Under the pieces are notes generated by a model. That model did not search any database. It had not been told where the DNA came from and saw only the letters and a list, made by a program, of their open reading frames with translations. Shown piece after piece: positions 1 through 8,372 of a stretch of 64,000 nucleotides of DNA. The position numbers and the translations under genes are program-made. Every line of letters begins with the position of its first letter. The first letter of the stretch is position 1. Location of the stretch: the NCBI GenBank assembly GCA_023386815.1, contig JAEWIZ010000022.1, positions 434,001-498,000 on the forward strand, read 5' to 3'. The DNA is from Bacillota bacterium (GTDB taxonomy: Bacteria; Bacillota; Clostridia; Lachnospirales; Lachnospiraceae).

Positions 1-306
1 CATGTTCATGAAATTCAAGGCAGCGTTATGATAGCAGAGGCTGGGGAAGATCCCCATAACCATCGGTTTGCTACTGTTTCCGGTGAAGCAATTGGAACTG
101 GCATCGATCACTACCACGAAGTAAAATTCAGAACGGATTTTTTTGAAGATCACTTTCATGAATTTTGTGGCGTAACTTCACCTGCAATTCTTGTTGGTGA
201 CAGGCATGTGCACTTTTTAGAGTCTGTTACAACTGAGAATGATGGACACACTCACAATTTCAGATTTGCTACACTAATTGATAATCCTATTGGTTTCGAC
301 TGCTAG
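1..306 (+). CDS. YmaF-like His-x-His repeat protein, 3' part
   Basis: The frame is open from base 1 with no start codon in view, so the gene begins upstream of the window. A Met at 28 is in frame but has no ribosome binding site. The visible 101 residues carry six His-x-His motifs (HVH, HNH, HYH, HFH, HVH, HTH) alternating with hydrophobic strands, as in the small YmaF family of Firmicutes. The histidine pairs suggest metal binding, but no activity is established for the family. There is no signal peptide in the visible part. A 12-bp hairpin follows the stop. Family call is from memory of the repeat pattern. Confidence 0.7.
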   Translation, partial: HVHEIQGSVMIAEAGEDPHNHRFATVSGEAIGTGIDHYHEVKFRTDFFEDHFHEFCGVTSPAILVGDRHVHFLESVTTENDGHTHNFRFATLIDNPIGFDC

Positions 307-335
307 ATACCCATTTTAAACTGCTGATCAATTAG

Positions 336-381
336 CCACTGCATCAAACAATGTTTTTTTACTTATTTGTTGATGCAGTGG
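336..381 (+). terminator. 12-bp hairpin after the YmaF-like gene
   Basis: Bases 336-347 and 370-381 are perfect inverted repeats (CCACTGCATCAA). The loop is T-rich, but no T-run follows the stem, so this is an imperfect intrinsic terminator or an mRNA-stabilising stem. Confidence 0.5.
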
Positions 382-527
382 TACACAAAGTCACACACTT
401 CTACATAGCCTTCCTATTATTTTGCATATTTTCGAAGAAAAAGAAAACAATATAGAATATTATAAATGGTGTTCCTCAATACTCAATTAACATTACCCTA
501 GTAAAACAATAAAAATGAGGAGTTAAT

Positions 528-722
528 ATGGAAAATTACAATAACCACGTGGAAATACCGGTAGGTCTTGGTTTAGCTCTCGAACAGTATAATGTAATGG
601 ATTATTTCTTATCATTAGCCCCATCAGCGCAGCAGCAGATTATTAATCAAGCTCATTCGGTACAATCAAAAGATGAAATGCATGCCTTTGTTCAGTCAGT
701 CGTTGGTCATACATTTCAATAA
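528..722 (+). CDS. Small hypothetical protein (64 aa)
   Basis: The ATG at 528 follows a good GAGGAG site at about 516, so the gene is probably translated. The product is a small soluble protein with no signal peptide or membrane segment. The second half looks amphipathic and helical (SAQQQIINQAHSVQSKDEM). I do not recognise a characterised family. It stands alone between the YmaF-like gene and another small gene, both on the same strand. Function unknown. Confidence 0.6.
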   Translation: MENYNNHVEIPVGLGLALEQYNVMDYFLSLAPSAQQQIINQAHSVQSKDEMHAFVQSVVGHTFQ

Positions 723-875
723 AATTCAAATAAATATTCCAAATAATATTTTAATAAAAATCCCAAGCAAATTACAATCAAAGATCGAAAGAATATTTTA
801 CAATTATTAGTGGTACTCTTTTTATTGCAAACAGAACATATGTTTGTTATAATATAAGAGGAGGTGCTAATAATT

Positions 876-1172
876 ATGGGCGCATTTGGTAACTATGCAA
901 AACAACTCAAATACTCTATCGATTTTAATCATGAAAGGCCAATCGATGTAACCGCTTCCTTTAATCCTGACGGTAAATATCGACCTAATTATTTTCGTTA
1001 TATCTCAGACTCTTGTGAGCGGTATTCTTTTAAAATTGATTCTATCAAGTACGTACGTAACTTTGCTCACTACGACCTATTTTGCTGTAGTTATACCAAC
1101 TACGGGGTAAGGCACGAGATTATTTTAAAATATTATATTGCTCACAGCATTTGGACTACGCCCATAACATGA
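876..1172 (+). CDS. Small hypothetical protein (98 aa)
   Basis: The frame is open from a GTG at 864, but that GTG lies inside the Shine-Dalgarno stretch (GAGGAGGTG at 858-866). The ATG at 876, nine bases further on, is the better start. The protein is rich in Tyr, Asn and aromatic residues, with no membrane segment, signal peptide or known motif. A strong plus-strand terminator at 1301-1327 ends this short unit. Family unknown. Confidence 0.6.
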   Translation: MGAFGNYAKQLKYSIDFNHERPIDVTASFNPDGKYRPNYFRYISDSCERYSFKIDSIKYVRNFAHYDLFCCSYTNYGVRHEIILKYYIAHSIWTTPIT

Positions 1173-1300
1173 AAAAAATTCCATTTGTTCACAGCTTTTT
1201 CACGATTCCACAATATTTTTGACACAATTACAGACTATTATAAAACACATAAGATAAAGCAAATAAGAATATTTTTTGATAGATTTTGAACTCCCCCTCT

Positions 1301-1327
1301 AAAGCCAGTTTGTAGAACTGGCTTTTT
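1301..1327 (+). terminator. Intrinsic terminator
   Basis: AAAGCCAGTT pairs perfectly with AACTGGCTTT around a 5-base loop, followed by a T-run on the plus strand. It ends the small-gene unit. It lies just past the stop of the converging phosphodiesterase gene and could serve both strands. Confidence 0.85.
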
Positions 1328-1365
1328 CCCTGTCAATTATGCACTAAAAAAGAACCTCTTGTTTA

Positions 1366-2658
1366 TTACTCCGATCGAAAAATCTCCTTGAGAGGTCTGC
1401 CGTCACAGTTCTTAAATTCAACTCCTAAGATTTCTGCAATGGTAGGCGCAATATCTATCATCTGGATATCACCTAGCTGATATTCATCTTTAATACACTC
1501 ACCCGATATTACCAGATTACACTGATAATCCGGTTTGTCCGGCGAAAAGCCATGCGTTGCATACTTTATTCCCTGTTCTTTTAGATCAGTGATCACCGCA
1601 CCCTTCAAACCATCCGAAAAACAATAACCAGACTTAGCCTCAATCATATAAGACGCGGTTGATGGCGCGTGAAGGCGTTCCAGTTCTTCTTTATTATATA
1701 GCCGCTCTACTCCATAACAACCTTCCGCCATTGCCTTTCTTAGAACATTCAGTGCCAACTGCTCTGCTTCGTAATCATTTTCTTTTAGATGTAAATAAGC
1801 GGAACCTCCTGCATTCTGTATATATGCTCTCCATCTCAATTCATGATTCTCTTCATAAATAAGGCCTTTCTCTTTTAATAATTGATTCAACCTTACCTTA
1901 TATCTGACATTAATCTGTCCATGATCACCTACTACCATAAAAACCGTATCATCTATCATGCCGGCTTCTCTCACTGCTTGGATGATCTCACCGAGCCGTT
2001 TATCCATACGAAGAAGTACTTCGTCAATTTTAGGACTGTCTGTGCCATATTCATGCTTTGCATCATCCAGATCGATTAAGTGCATAAGTAGTAAATTTGG
2101 CTTTTTTCTTTTTATGGTATCAATAGCGCACCTGGTTGTAAAGTTATCCAGATAGGGTTGTTTTATTCCCTTTCTCAATGATCCAAATTTCCTCTCCATA
2201 CCAATACTATAAAAGGGGCTGCCGTTTTTTAATATCTTAAGCGCCTGGTTCTCCTGCTTAATGGCTCTTATCTCAGGTATGTTGTAACGAATTGCTGCTT
2301 TTCCGGTGACCGGCCAGAGAATTCCGGCGGATTTCATCCCCTGCTTTTTCAAAGCATCATAAACAGCAGGTACTTTGACATCCTTTTTAAACCAGAACCA
2401 GCTTTGATCCTTTTCAGAGACAAATGGCTGGAGTGGATTATTATGATAGATTCCATGCTTATCCGGATAAACTCCGGTAACCATAGTGGTATGTACCACA
2501 TAGGTGAGGGTTGGATAGACACTTTTTAATTTTGCGCTATAGGCTCCATTTTTTATTAATTGTGCTAAATTTGGTAGTTTTCGAGCCTTATCCCAGTTAT
2601 CCTCCGAAAATGCATCGTAAGAGATAACGATCAAATGTTTCGCTTTTCTTGTACTCAT
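1366..2658 (-). CDS. Alkaline-phosphatase-superfamily phosphodiesterase / nucleotide pyrophosphatase
   Basis: This 430-residue protein belongs to the type I phosphodiesterase/nucleotide pyrophosphatase branch of the alkaline phosphatase superfamily. Metal and nucleophile motifs are in order: SYDAF near residue 14, a PTLTYVVHTTMVTG segment with the Thr nucleophile near 50, LIDLDDAKHEYG near 195, VVGDHGQ near 245 and ATHGFSPDK near 367. The family uses two metal ions to cleave phosphodiester or pyrophosphate bonds; the substrate here is unknown. There is no signal peptide, so it is probably cytoplasmic. The start lies 8 bases after the stop of the MFS gene, whose last codons contain the GGAG site, so the two genes are translationally coupled. 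Confidence 0.85.
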   Translation of the reverse strand: MSTRKAKHLIVISYDAFSEDNWDKARKLPNLAQLIKNGAYSAKLKSVYPTLTYVVHTTMVTGVYPDKHGIYHNNPLQPFVSEKDQSWFWFKKDVKVPAVYDALKKQGMKSAGILWPVTGKAAIRYNIPEIRAIKQENQALKILKNGSPFYSIGMERKFGSLRKGIKQPYLDNFTTRCAIDTIKRKKPNLLLMHLIDLDDAKHEYGTDSPKIDEVLLRMDKRLGEIIQAVREAGMIDDTVFMVVGDHGQINVRYKVRLNQLLKEKGLIYEENHELRWRAYIQNAGGSAYLHLKENDYEAEQLALNVLRKAMAEGCYGVERLYNKEELERLHAPSTASYMIEAKSGYCFSDGLKGAVITDLKEQGIKYATHGFSPDKPDYQCNLVISGECIKDEYQLGDIQMIDIAPTIAEILGVEFKNCDGRPLKEIFRSE

Positions 2659-2666
2659 CTTCTTCT

Positions 2667-3917
2667 CTACTCCATTATTTTAGAACTATGTGTCTGTTCC
2701 TTAGGTAAAGTAATAAAAATAAAAAAGCCTATGATAAACAGTGGAATAATACCCAGTATACTTAGTCTGGCGCTTCCTGTAATTGTTGTAGTTAAAGACA
2801 TTACCGTAGGACCAACAATTGCCGAGAATTTACCAAAGATATTATAAAATCCAAAAAACTCATTGGATTTTTCCTTAGGAACTATCTTTGCATAGTAGGA
2901 TCTACTAAGTGCCTGAATCCCCCCTTGTGCAGAGCCTATCATGGCACCTAAAACAAAAATATGCCATATAGAAGATATAAAATAAGCCGCAATACAGGAC
3001 ACAATATAGGTAACAATACCGACAATAATCATCATTCTGGCAGAATATCTTTTCGCCAGATTCCCATAGAGAATCGCGCAAGGGAATGCAATAATCTGTA
3101 TAATAAGTAAGATTCCAAGCAGGGTAAAGGTGTCAAGAGCCTCACCACCTAACACAGAAGTTGCATAGGGTACCACCATTTTAATGATTGTATCCACTCC
3201 ATCGATATAGAAAAAGTATGCCATTAAAAAGATAAATACAATTTTATGCTGCTTGATATTCTTAAAGGTATCCGCAAGTCGTTTGAAGCTATTCATCACC
3301 GGACGGGGCTCCGGTTCAATAAAATGCTTTTGTTTCACATCCTTTATCATAGGTATTGTGAGAAGTCCCCACCAAAGAGCAGTAATGATAAATCCGATTT
3401 GGTAGCCAATTGCCTTGTCCATTCCCATTAGAAAGATTAGAACAAGACTAATGCCAAAAGGAATCACACTGGATATATATCCAAAAGCAAAACCAGTGGA
3501 AGAAACCTTGTCCATCCGTTCATCACCAGTAATATCTACCAGGAATGCGTCGTAAAAAATATTAGATCCTGCGAAGCCTATGGCAGATAATACAAAGAAA
3601 AGAACCAAGAGCTGCCACTGTCCACTGGAAGGAGAAACAAATGCTAGGGCAGCCGTTGCAAGTACCCCCAAAAATGTGAAGAATACGAAAAAACGTTTCT
3701 TCTTATCCTTATAATCTGCAATAGTTCCTAAGATGGGGCTAAGGATTGCAACGAAAATACTGGCAATTGAATTGAAATAGCCAAGATCCATACTGTTATT
3801 TACATTTTTAAACATACCAAAAATTATCGGTAGTAACGCTGTCGTAACAGCCATAGAATATGCTGAATTACCACAATCAACTAAGATCCATGATCTTTCT
3901 TCTCTGCTTAATTTCAT
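2667..3917 (-). CDS. UMF1/Atg22-like MFS transporter
   Basis: This is a 416-residue polytopic protein with about 12 hydrophobic segments and the UMF1-type N-terminus (SWILVDCGNSAYSMAV), related to vacuole effluxer Atg22 proteins. Conserved features include SPILGTIADY after the second helix and the LSRSYYAKIVP stretch near residue 325. An AGGAGG site sits upstream of the ATG at 3917. It is the first gene of a two-gene unit with the phosphodiesterase at 1366-2658. The pairing suggests that the transported solute and the phosphodiesterase substrate are linked, but the substrate is not known. Bacterial members are often annotated as permeases of unknown solute. Confidence 0.85.
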   Translation of the reverse strand: MKLSREERSWILVDCGNSAYSMAVTTALLPIIFGMFKNVNNSMDLGYFNSIASIFVAILSPILGTIADYKDKKKRFFVFFTFLGVLATAALAFVSPSSGQWQLLVLFFVLSAIGFAGSNIFYDAFLVDITGDERMDKVSSTGFAFGYISSVIPFGISLVLIFLMGMDKAIGYQIGFIITALWWGLLTIPMIKDVKQKHFIEPEPRPVMNSFKRLADTFKNIKQHKIVFIFLMAYFFYIDGVDTIIKMVVPYATSVLGGEALDTFTLLGILLIIQIIAFPCAILYGNLAKRYSARMMIIVGIVTYIVSCIAAYFISSIWHIFVLGAMIGSAQGGIQALSRSYYAKIVPKEKSNEFFGFYNIFGKFSAIVGPTVMSLTTTITGSARLSILGIIPLFIIGFFIFITLPKEQTHSSKIME

Positions 3918-3950
3918 GAATAAACTGTTCCTCCTGAAATTTATTTTTTA

Positions 3951-4067
3951 CGCTGATATAAAGTCTTCTAAATTATATCACGGGAAATGCACCCATGATA
4001 TGGCTCTTCTCGCATGAATTCGCACACCCTTTGGTCGCGCTGATATAATGTTTACGACATTATATCA
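3951..4067. repeat. Two related TGATATAA/TTATATCA hairpins
   Basis: Two similar inverted repeats, each preceded by CGC, lie about 80 bases apart. The first has TGATATAA at 3954-3961 and TTATATCA at 3973-3980. The second has an 11-bp perfect stem, 4041-4051 with 4057-4067, and a 5-base loop. They sit between the MFS start and the hydrolase stop. They may be paired operators for the MFS unit, or a short dispersed repeat. There is no T-run of terminator type. Confidence 0.5.
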
Positions 4068-4118
4068 TAGCCAGAAAATTAAAAAGTGAAATCCATGTAA
4101 AGAATGTGAAAGTTTTAG

Positions 4119-5192
4119 TTATGTGCTTAGCTGTCTCTCTAAAAATGTAAATATGTTACGATAATACTCTTCTCTTATTTTGGTATCCCCATTGTATATC
4201 TCATGCTTTGATTTTGGAATTACTACCAGCTTCGTATTTTTTGATCTTTGTGCAAAGAGTTTCTGTCCCTTCGGTCTCACGGTAGTATCATTGCCGGCTT
4301 GGAATAGCAGAATCGACGTCTGAATGAGCCTTTCTTTCCTTTTCAACTTGCGTACTGCTCTTATACTAGACAAAGTCCAGGCGCAGGAAGCACCGTAGGT
4401 ATGATAATTCTCATCTTGCATTCGTTTTGCAAAAATGTCCTGATATCTTGCTTTTGACAGGCAGCTGCTTGCTTCAAACATAGGAATGGCATCAAAAGCA
4501 CCATGCCCTGACACGTAATCCTCCTCAGAATGAGTAAGTTTTTTGTATAACATCACAAGCCAAACAAGTGGTGATGGATTCTTACCAAAATCAATCTCCA
4601 GCATTGGTGAGGATAGTATGGCACAGGAAAACTCCTTTGGATACTGCTCCAGATACAATGCGGCAATTGCACCACCCATAGAATGTGCATAAAGTACCAA
4701 GTTTCTATTTAAATTATTTTTCCGGACAATAGTAGTGACAAACTCATGAAAATCCTGCACATATTCATCATAAGAATTTATAAATACTTTGCTTTTGTCC
4801 TTCACCATCCTTTGTGAATATCCATGGCCTCTATGGTCTAAGATATATACAGAATATCCCTCTTGGAAGAAGTAAAAGATTACTTCTTCAAACTTTTTCG
4901 TAAATTCACAGAATCCATGAGACATGACAACCGCAGCTTTTTCCTGCGGATGCTTATAGGTTTCATAGTATATTTTAACCCCATCAAAACTGCTAAAATA
5001 ACTCTTCTTACAATTCTTTTCCAAAAGAGGACGAACAACATGAAGCATCTGATCCATATAATCCTCTTCCCCCAGAAATATCTTTTCTCTAGCTGTAGAT
5101 TCCTTTGAATCTTTGTCAATATCTATATTGGCAGCTGTACTACCATCAACTAACTCCCTAATTAAGCTATCTAAATTCTCTTTCATATTCAT
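4119..5192 (-). CDS. Alpha/beta hydrolase, lysophospholipase-like
   Basis: The protein has the monoacylglycerol lipase/lysophospholipase (PldB-type) fold: oxyanion SHGFCEF near residue 90, DHRGHG near 120, nucleophile elbow AHSMGG near 168, an acidic DTTVRP near 310 and catalytic His in SKHEIYNG near 335. No signal peptide is visible. The frame opens at 5210, but AAGG is best placed for the ATG at 5192 (the ATG at 5186 is also possible). The start lies inside the end of the GDPD gene, giving a 26-base overlap and likely translational coupling. With a glycerophosphodiesterase next to it, a role in breaking down lysophospholipids or glycerophosphodiesters is plausible. Confidence 0.85.
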   Translation of the reverse strand: MNMKENLDSLIRELVDGSTAANIDIDKDSKESTAREKIFLGEEDYMDQMLHVVRPLLEKNCKKSYFSSFDGVKIYYETYKHPQEKAAVVMSHGFCEFTKKFEEVIFYFFQEGYSVYILDHRGHGYSQRMVKDKSKVFINSYDEYVQDFHEFVTTIVRKNNLNRNLVLYAHSMGGAIAALYLEQYPKEFSCAILSSPMLEIDFGKNPSPLVWLVMLYKKLTHSEEDYVSGHGAFDAIPMFEASSCLSKARYQDIFAKRMQDENYHTYGASCAWTLSSIRAVRKLKRKERLIQTSILLFQAGNDTTVRPKGQKLFAQRSKNTKLVVIPKSKHEIYNGDTKIREEYYRNIFTFLERQLST

Positions 5193-5913
5193 CCACAACC
5201 TTATTCGCAATATCAGGATAATTTGTAATCATTGCATCAACCTGGTACTCACACAGCAGCTTCATATATTCTATCTCATTCACTGTCCAAGGGCGTACCG
5301 CTATACCTCTTACCTCACAGTCCTTTATGAAATTAGGATATTGCAGGTTATAAAGAGCCGGATGCAATGCCTTCACCCCATACTTTTGTGCATATCCCGG
5401 CATCTCGAGATAGCCGTCCTCATATAAAAAGGCTACATCAACACTAGGATCCAGAGTCTTTTGCTTCATCACGGAATAGTGATTAAAGGAGGAATAGATG
5501 ACACGTTCCGAAAGTCCCATCTTTTTTGTTAAATTCATTACTTCTTCTTCCAGTCCCTCATAAAAAACAATTCCATTCTTTAGCTCCACATTTATTACCA
5601 AATCAGTAGGTTTCATCAGACGGTATACTTCTTCCAACGTGGGAATTCGAACACTTCCATATTCGGGGAAATCCTTATTCACATTGAGCTTCTTAATCTC
5701 TTCGTAGGTATAATCCTTTACCCATCCCCGAGCATCACTGACTCGATTTACCGTCTCATCATGAATAATGACTAGCTGACCATCCCTGGTCATCTGTACA
5801 TCCAATTCGATTCCATCTGCATTTAATTCGATTGCTTTTTGAAATGCCTCCAATGTATTTTCAGGTGCATATCCAGAGGCTCCTCTGTGTGCCCATACCA
5901 ATGTTCGTTTCAT
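5167..5913 (-). CDS. Glycerophosphodiester phosphodiesterase
   Basis: The 248-residue length is typical of cytoplasmic UgpQ-type enzymes. It hydrolyses glycerophosphodiesters to sn-glycerol 3-phosphate and an alcohol. The diagnostic N-terminal motif is complete: HRGASGYAPENT (catalytic His near residue 9), then GIELDVQ with metal-binding Glu and Asp, then IIHDETVNR with the second His. An ENTLEAF motif and a C-terminal WTVNE complete the TIM barrel. There is no signal peptide. AAGGA precedes the ATG. It is the first gene of a unit with the overlapping hydrolase. Confidence 0.92.
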   Translation of the reverse strand: MKRTLVWAHRGASGYAPENTLEAFQKAIELNADGIELDVQMTRDGQLVIIHDETVNRVSDARGWVKDYTYEEIKKLNVNKDFPEYGSVRIPTLEEVYRLMKPTDLVINVELKNGIVFYEGLEEEVMNLTKKMGLSERVIYSSFNHYSVMKQKTLDPSVDVAFLYEDGYLEMPGYAQKYGVKALHPALYNLQYPNFIKDCEVRGIAVRPWTVNEIEYMKLLCEYQVDAMITNYPDIANKVVDEYEREFR

Positions 5914-6040
5914 TTGCGCATTCCTTTCCGATGGTTTGACTTTCCTATATCTTCCTCTATTATACTCCTTTCTGTTAATAAAAAATATAGGTAATTGCGA
6001 AACTCAAAAACTGCTACTTTTTTCATACAACTTAATTCAA

Positions 6041-6083
6041 ATAAAGCGGCCACCTGCGACTAATTATCAGCCAAGTGACCGCT
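6041..6083 (-). terminator. Intrinsic terminator of the propeller lipoprotein gene
   Basis: On the minus strand, a 9-bp stem (AGCGGTCAC with GTGGCCGCT; one G-U pair) is followed by TTTAT. It sits 75 bases after the stop at 6159. Confidence 0.75.
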
Positions 6084-6158
6084 TGCTATTAGAGAGTTAA
6101 TTCATGAGAAAAGTACCACTTCCGGTAAAACCAGTTTAATTTACAATCGTACCGATCC

Positions 6159-7274
6159 TTAGTTACTTTGTAAAGAAGATTTTAAATAAACGACACTGCT
6201 GCTATACGCTTCTCCATTCCACTGGGAATATACCAGTTTTTCTCCTGAAGGGCTCCAGCAGGTTGATGCATACTGAATATCAACTGCTATTTGATTCGCT
6301 TTAGCAGTCAACGTATCATAAACATAAAGCCCATTCACTGCTGCATTATTTTCAACACCTTTTAAATGGTAAGCTATCATTCTCTGATCTGGAGACCAGG
6401 AAACACCATCTAGTTCAGTACCTTCTGCAATCGTCACCTGATTACTGCCATCCAGATCACACAGAATCAGAGTGCTTTTTGTGCTGTCACTTTGCAGCAC
6501 CAGCATTTTAGTTCCATCAGAAGATAGAATCAAATTATAAACATGCTTAAGATTTAGATTTGTCTTCTCCTTTGTTGCTCGATTCAGTACAACTAAAGAA
6601 TCATCAGAGCTTGTATTGTAGAATACACTATCTTTTGTAGCACGAACGATAAATGCAGCTTCGTCTTTCAAACCCTGGATCGCTGAGATTTCTCCAGATG
6701 TGCTTGCTTGAAATGCCCCATTGTTGTATGCCGCACCAACCACCTCATTACCGGACCAACCGGCACTCATAGCTCCACCGATCTCATCTCCCATAATACC
6801 AAAAGTATCCTTTGTATCAAGATTCATCACATAATAAACCGGATCTCCCAGGGTGTATTCTGAATATAATAGATGCTTTTTATCAGCAGAAAGGGTTGCT
6901 TCTCCTAAAAACACATCCTTTTGCTCCTTTAAAAGCTTATATTCTTTGGTGTTAATATTATAAAGATATAGGCTTCTGGGATAGGACTCTGAAAGTTCAG
7001 CCAGACTCATTTTATCCAGTGAATCATTTTCTTTGGATATAACCACTGTTTCCTCGTCCAACCAATCAGATATCTGGACGTCCTCAATCCGGTCAATTTT
7101 CTCCACCGATATCACGGGCACCTCTGTCTCTTTATCTGCATCTTCGATGATTGTGATGGAGGTTCCGGGTTCATTAATAATAACCTTGTCATCATCCTTT
7201 ACACCACATGCATTAAAGCTTAATAGTAACATTAGTACGATTATAGTTCTTGTTGTTGTTTTATTTTTCTTCAT
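6159..7274 (-). CDS. Lipoprotein with TolB/WD40-like beta-propeller repeats
   Basis: The N-terminus is a lipoprotein signal (basic MKKNK, hydrophobic core, then FNAC with Cys at 23), so the protein is anchored on the outer face of the membrane. The remaining 350 residues contain repeated blades of TolB/WD40-like type with signatures such as LSADKKHLLYSE, LSSDGTKMLVLQ, WSPDQRMIAYH and WSPSGEKLVYSQ. Such propellers usually bind proteins or glycans; nothing in the sequence fixes the partner. An ideal AAGGAGG site precedes the ATG. It is monocistronic, with its own terminator. Confidence 0.75.
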   Translation of the reverse strand: MKKNKTTTRTIIVLMLLLSFNACGVKDDDKVIINEPGTSITIIEDADKETEVPVISVEKIDRIEDVQISDWLDEETVVISKENDSLDKMSLAELSESYPRSLYLYNINTKEYKLLKEQKDVFLGEATLSADKKHLLYSEYTLGDPVYYVMNLDTKDTFGIMGDEIGGAMSAGWSGNEVVGAAYNNGAFQASTSGEISAIQGLKDEAAFIVRATKDSVFYNTSSDDSLVVLNRATKEKTNLNLKHVYNLILSSDGTKMLVLQSDSTKSTLILCDLDGSNQVTIAEGTELDGVSWSPDQRMIAYHLKGVENNAAVNGLYVYDTLTAKANQIAVDIQYASTCWSPSGEKLVYSQWNGEAYSSSVVYLKSSLQSN

Positions 7275-7393
7275 TTAAATCGCCTCCTTATAGATAGATC
7301 ATAACAGCTATATATTTCTATAAAATATACAACCATATCGAAAATGCAAATTAAATGTAACAAATTTGTATCCAACTCATACCTTTTGAAATG

Positions 7394-7423
7394 CCGAGCA
7401 ATTGTAATGCTTGCATTGCTCGG
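7394..7423. other. 9-bp intergenic hairpin
   Basis: CCGAGCAAT at 7394-7402 pairs with ATTGCTCGG at 7415-7423. It lies between the GH43 relic's terminator and the lipoprotein promoter. No T-run follows. Confidence 0.4.
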
Positions 7424-7434
7424 TCAAGCATAGA

Positions 7435-7481
7435 AAGGAGCTGCCACTTAACTAACTTCGTTAGTTTTGTAACAGCTCCTT
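7435..7481 (-). terminator. Terminator of the pentosan ABC operon
   Basis: AAGGAGCTG pairs with CAGCTCCTT, with an inner stem AACTAA/TTAGTT around a TTCG loop. Both strands show T-rich tails. It directly abuts the stop of the GH43 relic at 7482. Confidence 0.75.
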
Positions 7482-8342
7482 TTATTTATTTATCGTACCA
7501 TTCCAGGTAGTTTTCACTTCAAAGTCACCCTTGCAATAACCTCTTACTTTAATTTTAACTTTTTGTATTCCTTGGCAATCAAAGTACTTGAAGCCAGCCG
7601 TTGCAGAAGCCTTCATATTTGCAATATAACCGATTTCTTCATCACCATCTCTTCCATCCTGGGTTATTTTAGGGAATTGACTGTCCATCCAAGCCCCGGT
7701 AAAATCAGTATAAATTGATTCATCCTTACAGAAGAGATTACAAGCTAGATAGGCAGGATATTCTCCTCGTCCCTTCAAGGGTCCATCATTAGAGCCACAA
7801 GAGGTCATTTCTACTTGGGGAATTGTTCCGTCATCGAGAAATCTTATCTGCTCTATGCAGCCCTGACGACTGAAATTAGTTCCATTAGTGTGTCTATGAT
7901 AAAATATAAACCATTTTCCATTAATATCAACAATACTGCCGTGGTTATTAGCGCCATAATACATCGGCTTCTTAGCAGGCTTATACGAATCAATACCAAT
8001 ATCATTATTACTTACAATAACTCCTCTGTATACAAAATCCTTTGTTGGATATTTGCTGGTGGCATAACATAACTCATACATAACAATCGAAGAGTAAATA
8101 AAGTAATAAGTATCTCCCTTCTTTCGTATGGAGGACGCCTCGAAAAATTCATGCCCTTCAAATCCACTCCCCTTGCTATATGGCTCGCTCGGTGCAACAA
8201 ATACCGGCTCCTCAATAATAGTAAGCATATCAGATCCAAGCACTGTTGCCATGGCTCCATTTCTTGATTTATCATCTCTTGAGCAAAAACCGGTGTACAG
8301 ATATGTTCTGCCACCTTCCGTAAGAACTCCAGGGCTGGCATA
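7482..8342 (-). pseudogene. GH43 arabinosidase/xylosidase, 5'-truncated relic
   Basis: The frame is open from just after a stop at 8343-8345, with no usable start. A Met at 8252 has no well-placed ribosome binding site. The reading resembles the middle of a GH43 enzyme: TYLYTGFCSRDDKSRNGAM, then EGHEFFEASSIRK with the catalytic Glu, YYFIYSS, YELCYATSKYP and IFYHRHTNGTNFSRQ. The N-terminal part, with the first blade and catalytic Asp, is missing. The C-terminal carbohydrate-binding region stops abruptly at TTWNG. It follows the second permease by about 30 bases, so the gene was probably lost in place from the operon. I found no frameshift inside the relic. Confidence 0.8.
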
Positions 8343-8372
8343 TTATAATTTTTATTACCTTTTATAAGCAAA

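Noticed and set aside
8012..8371. 119-residue open frame over the start of the GH43 relic
   Set aside because: It is out of frame with the GH43 reading, which is continuous from 8342. The five-T tract first suggested a frameshift, but counting showed that the GH43 frame is intact there.
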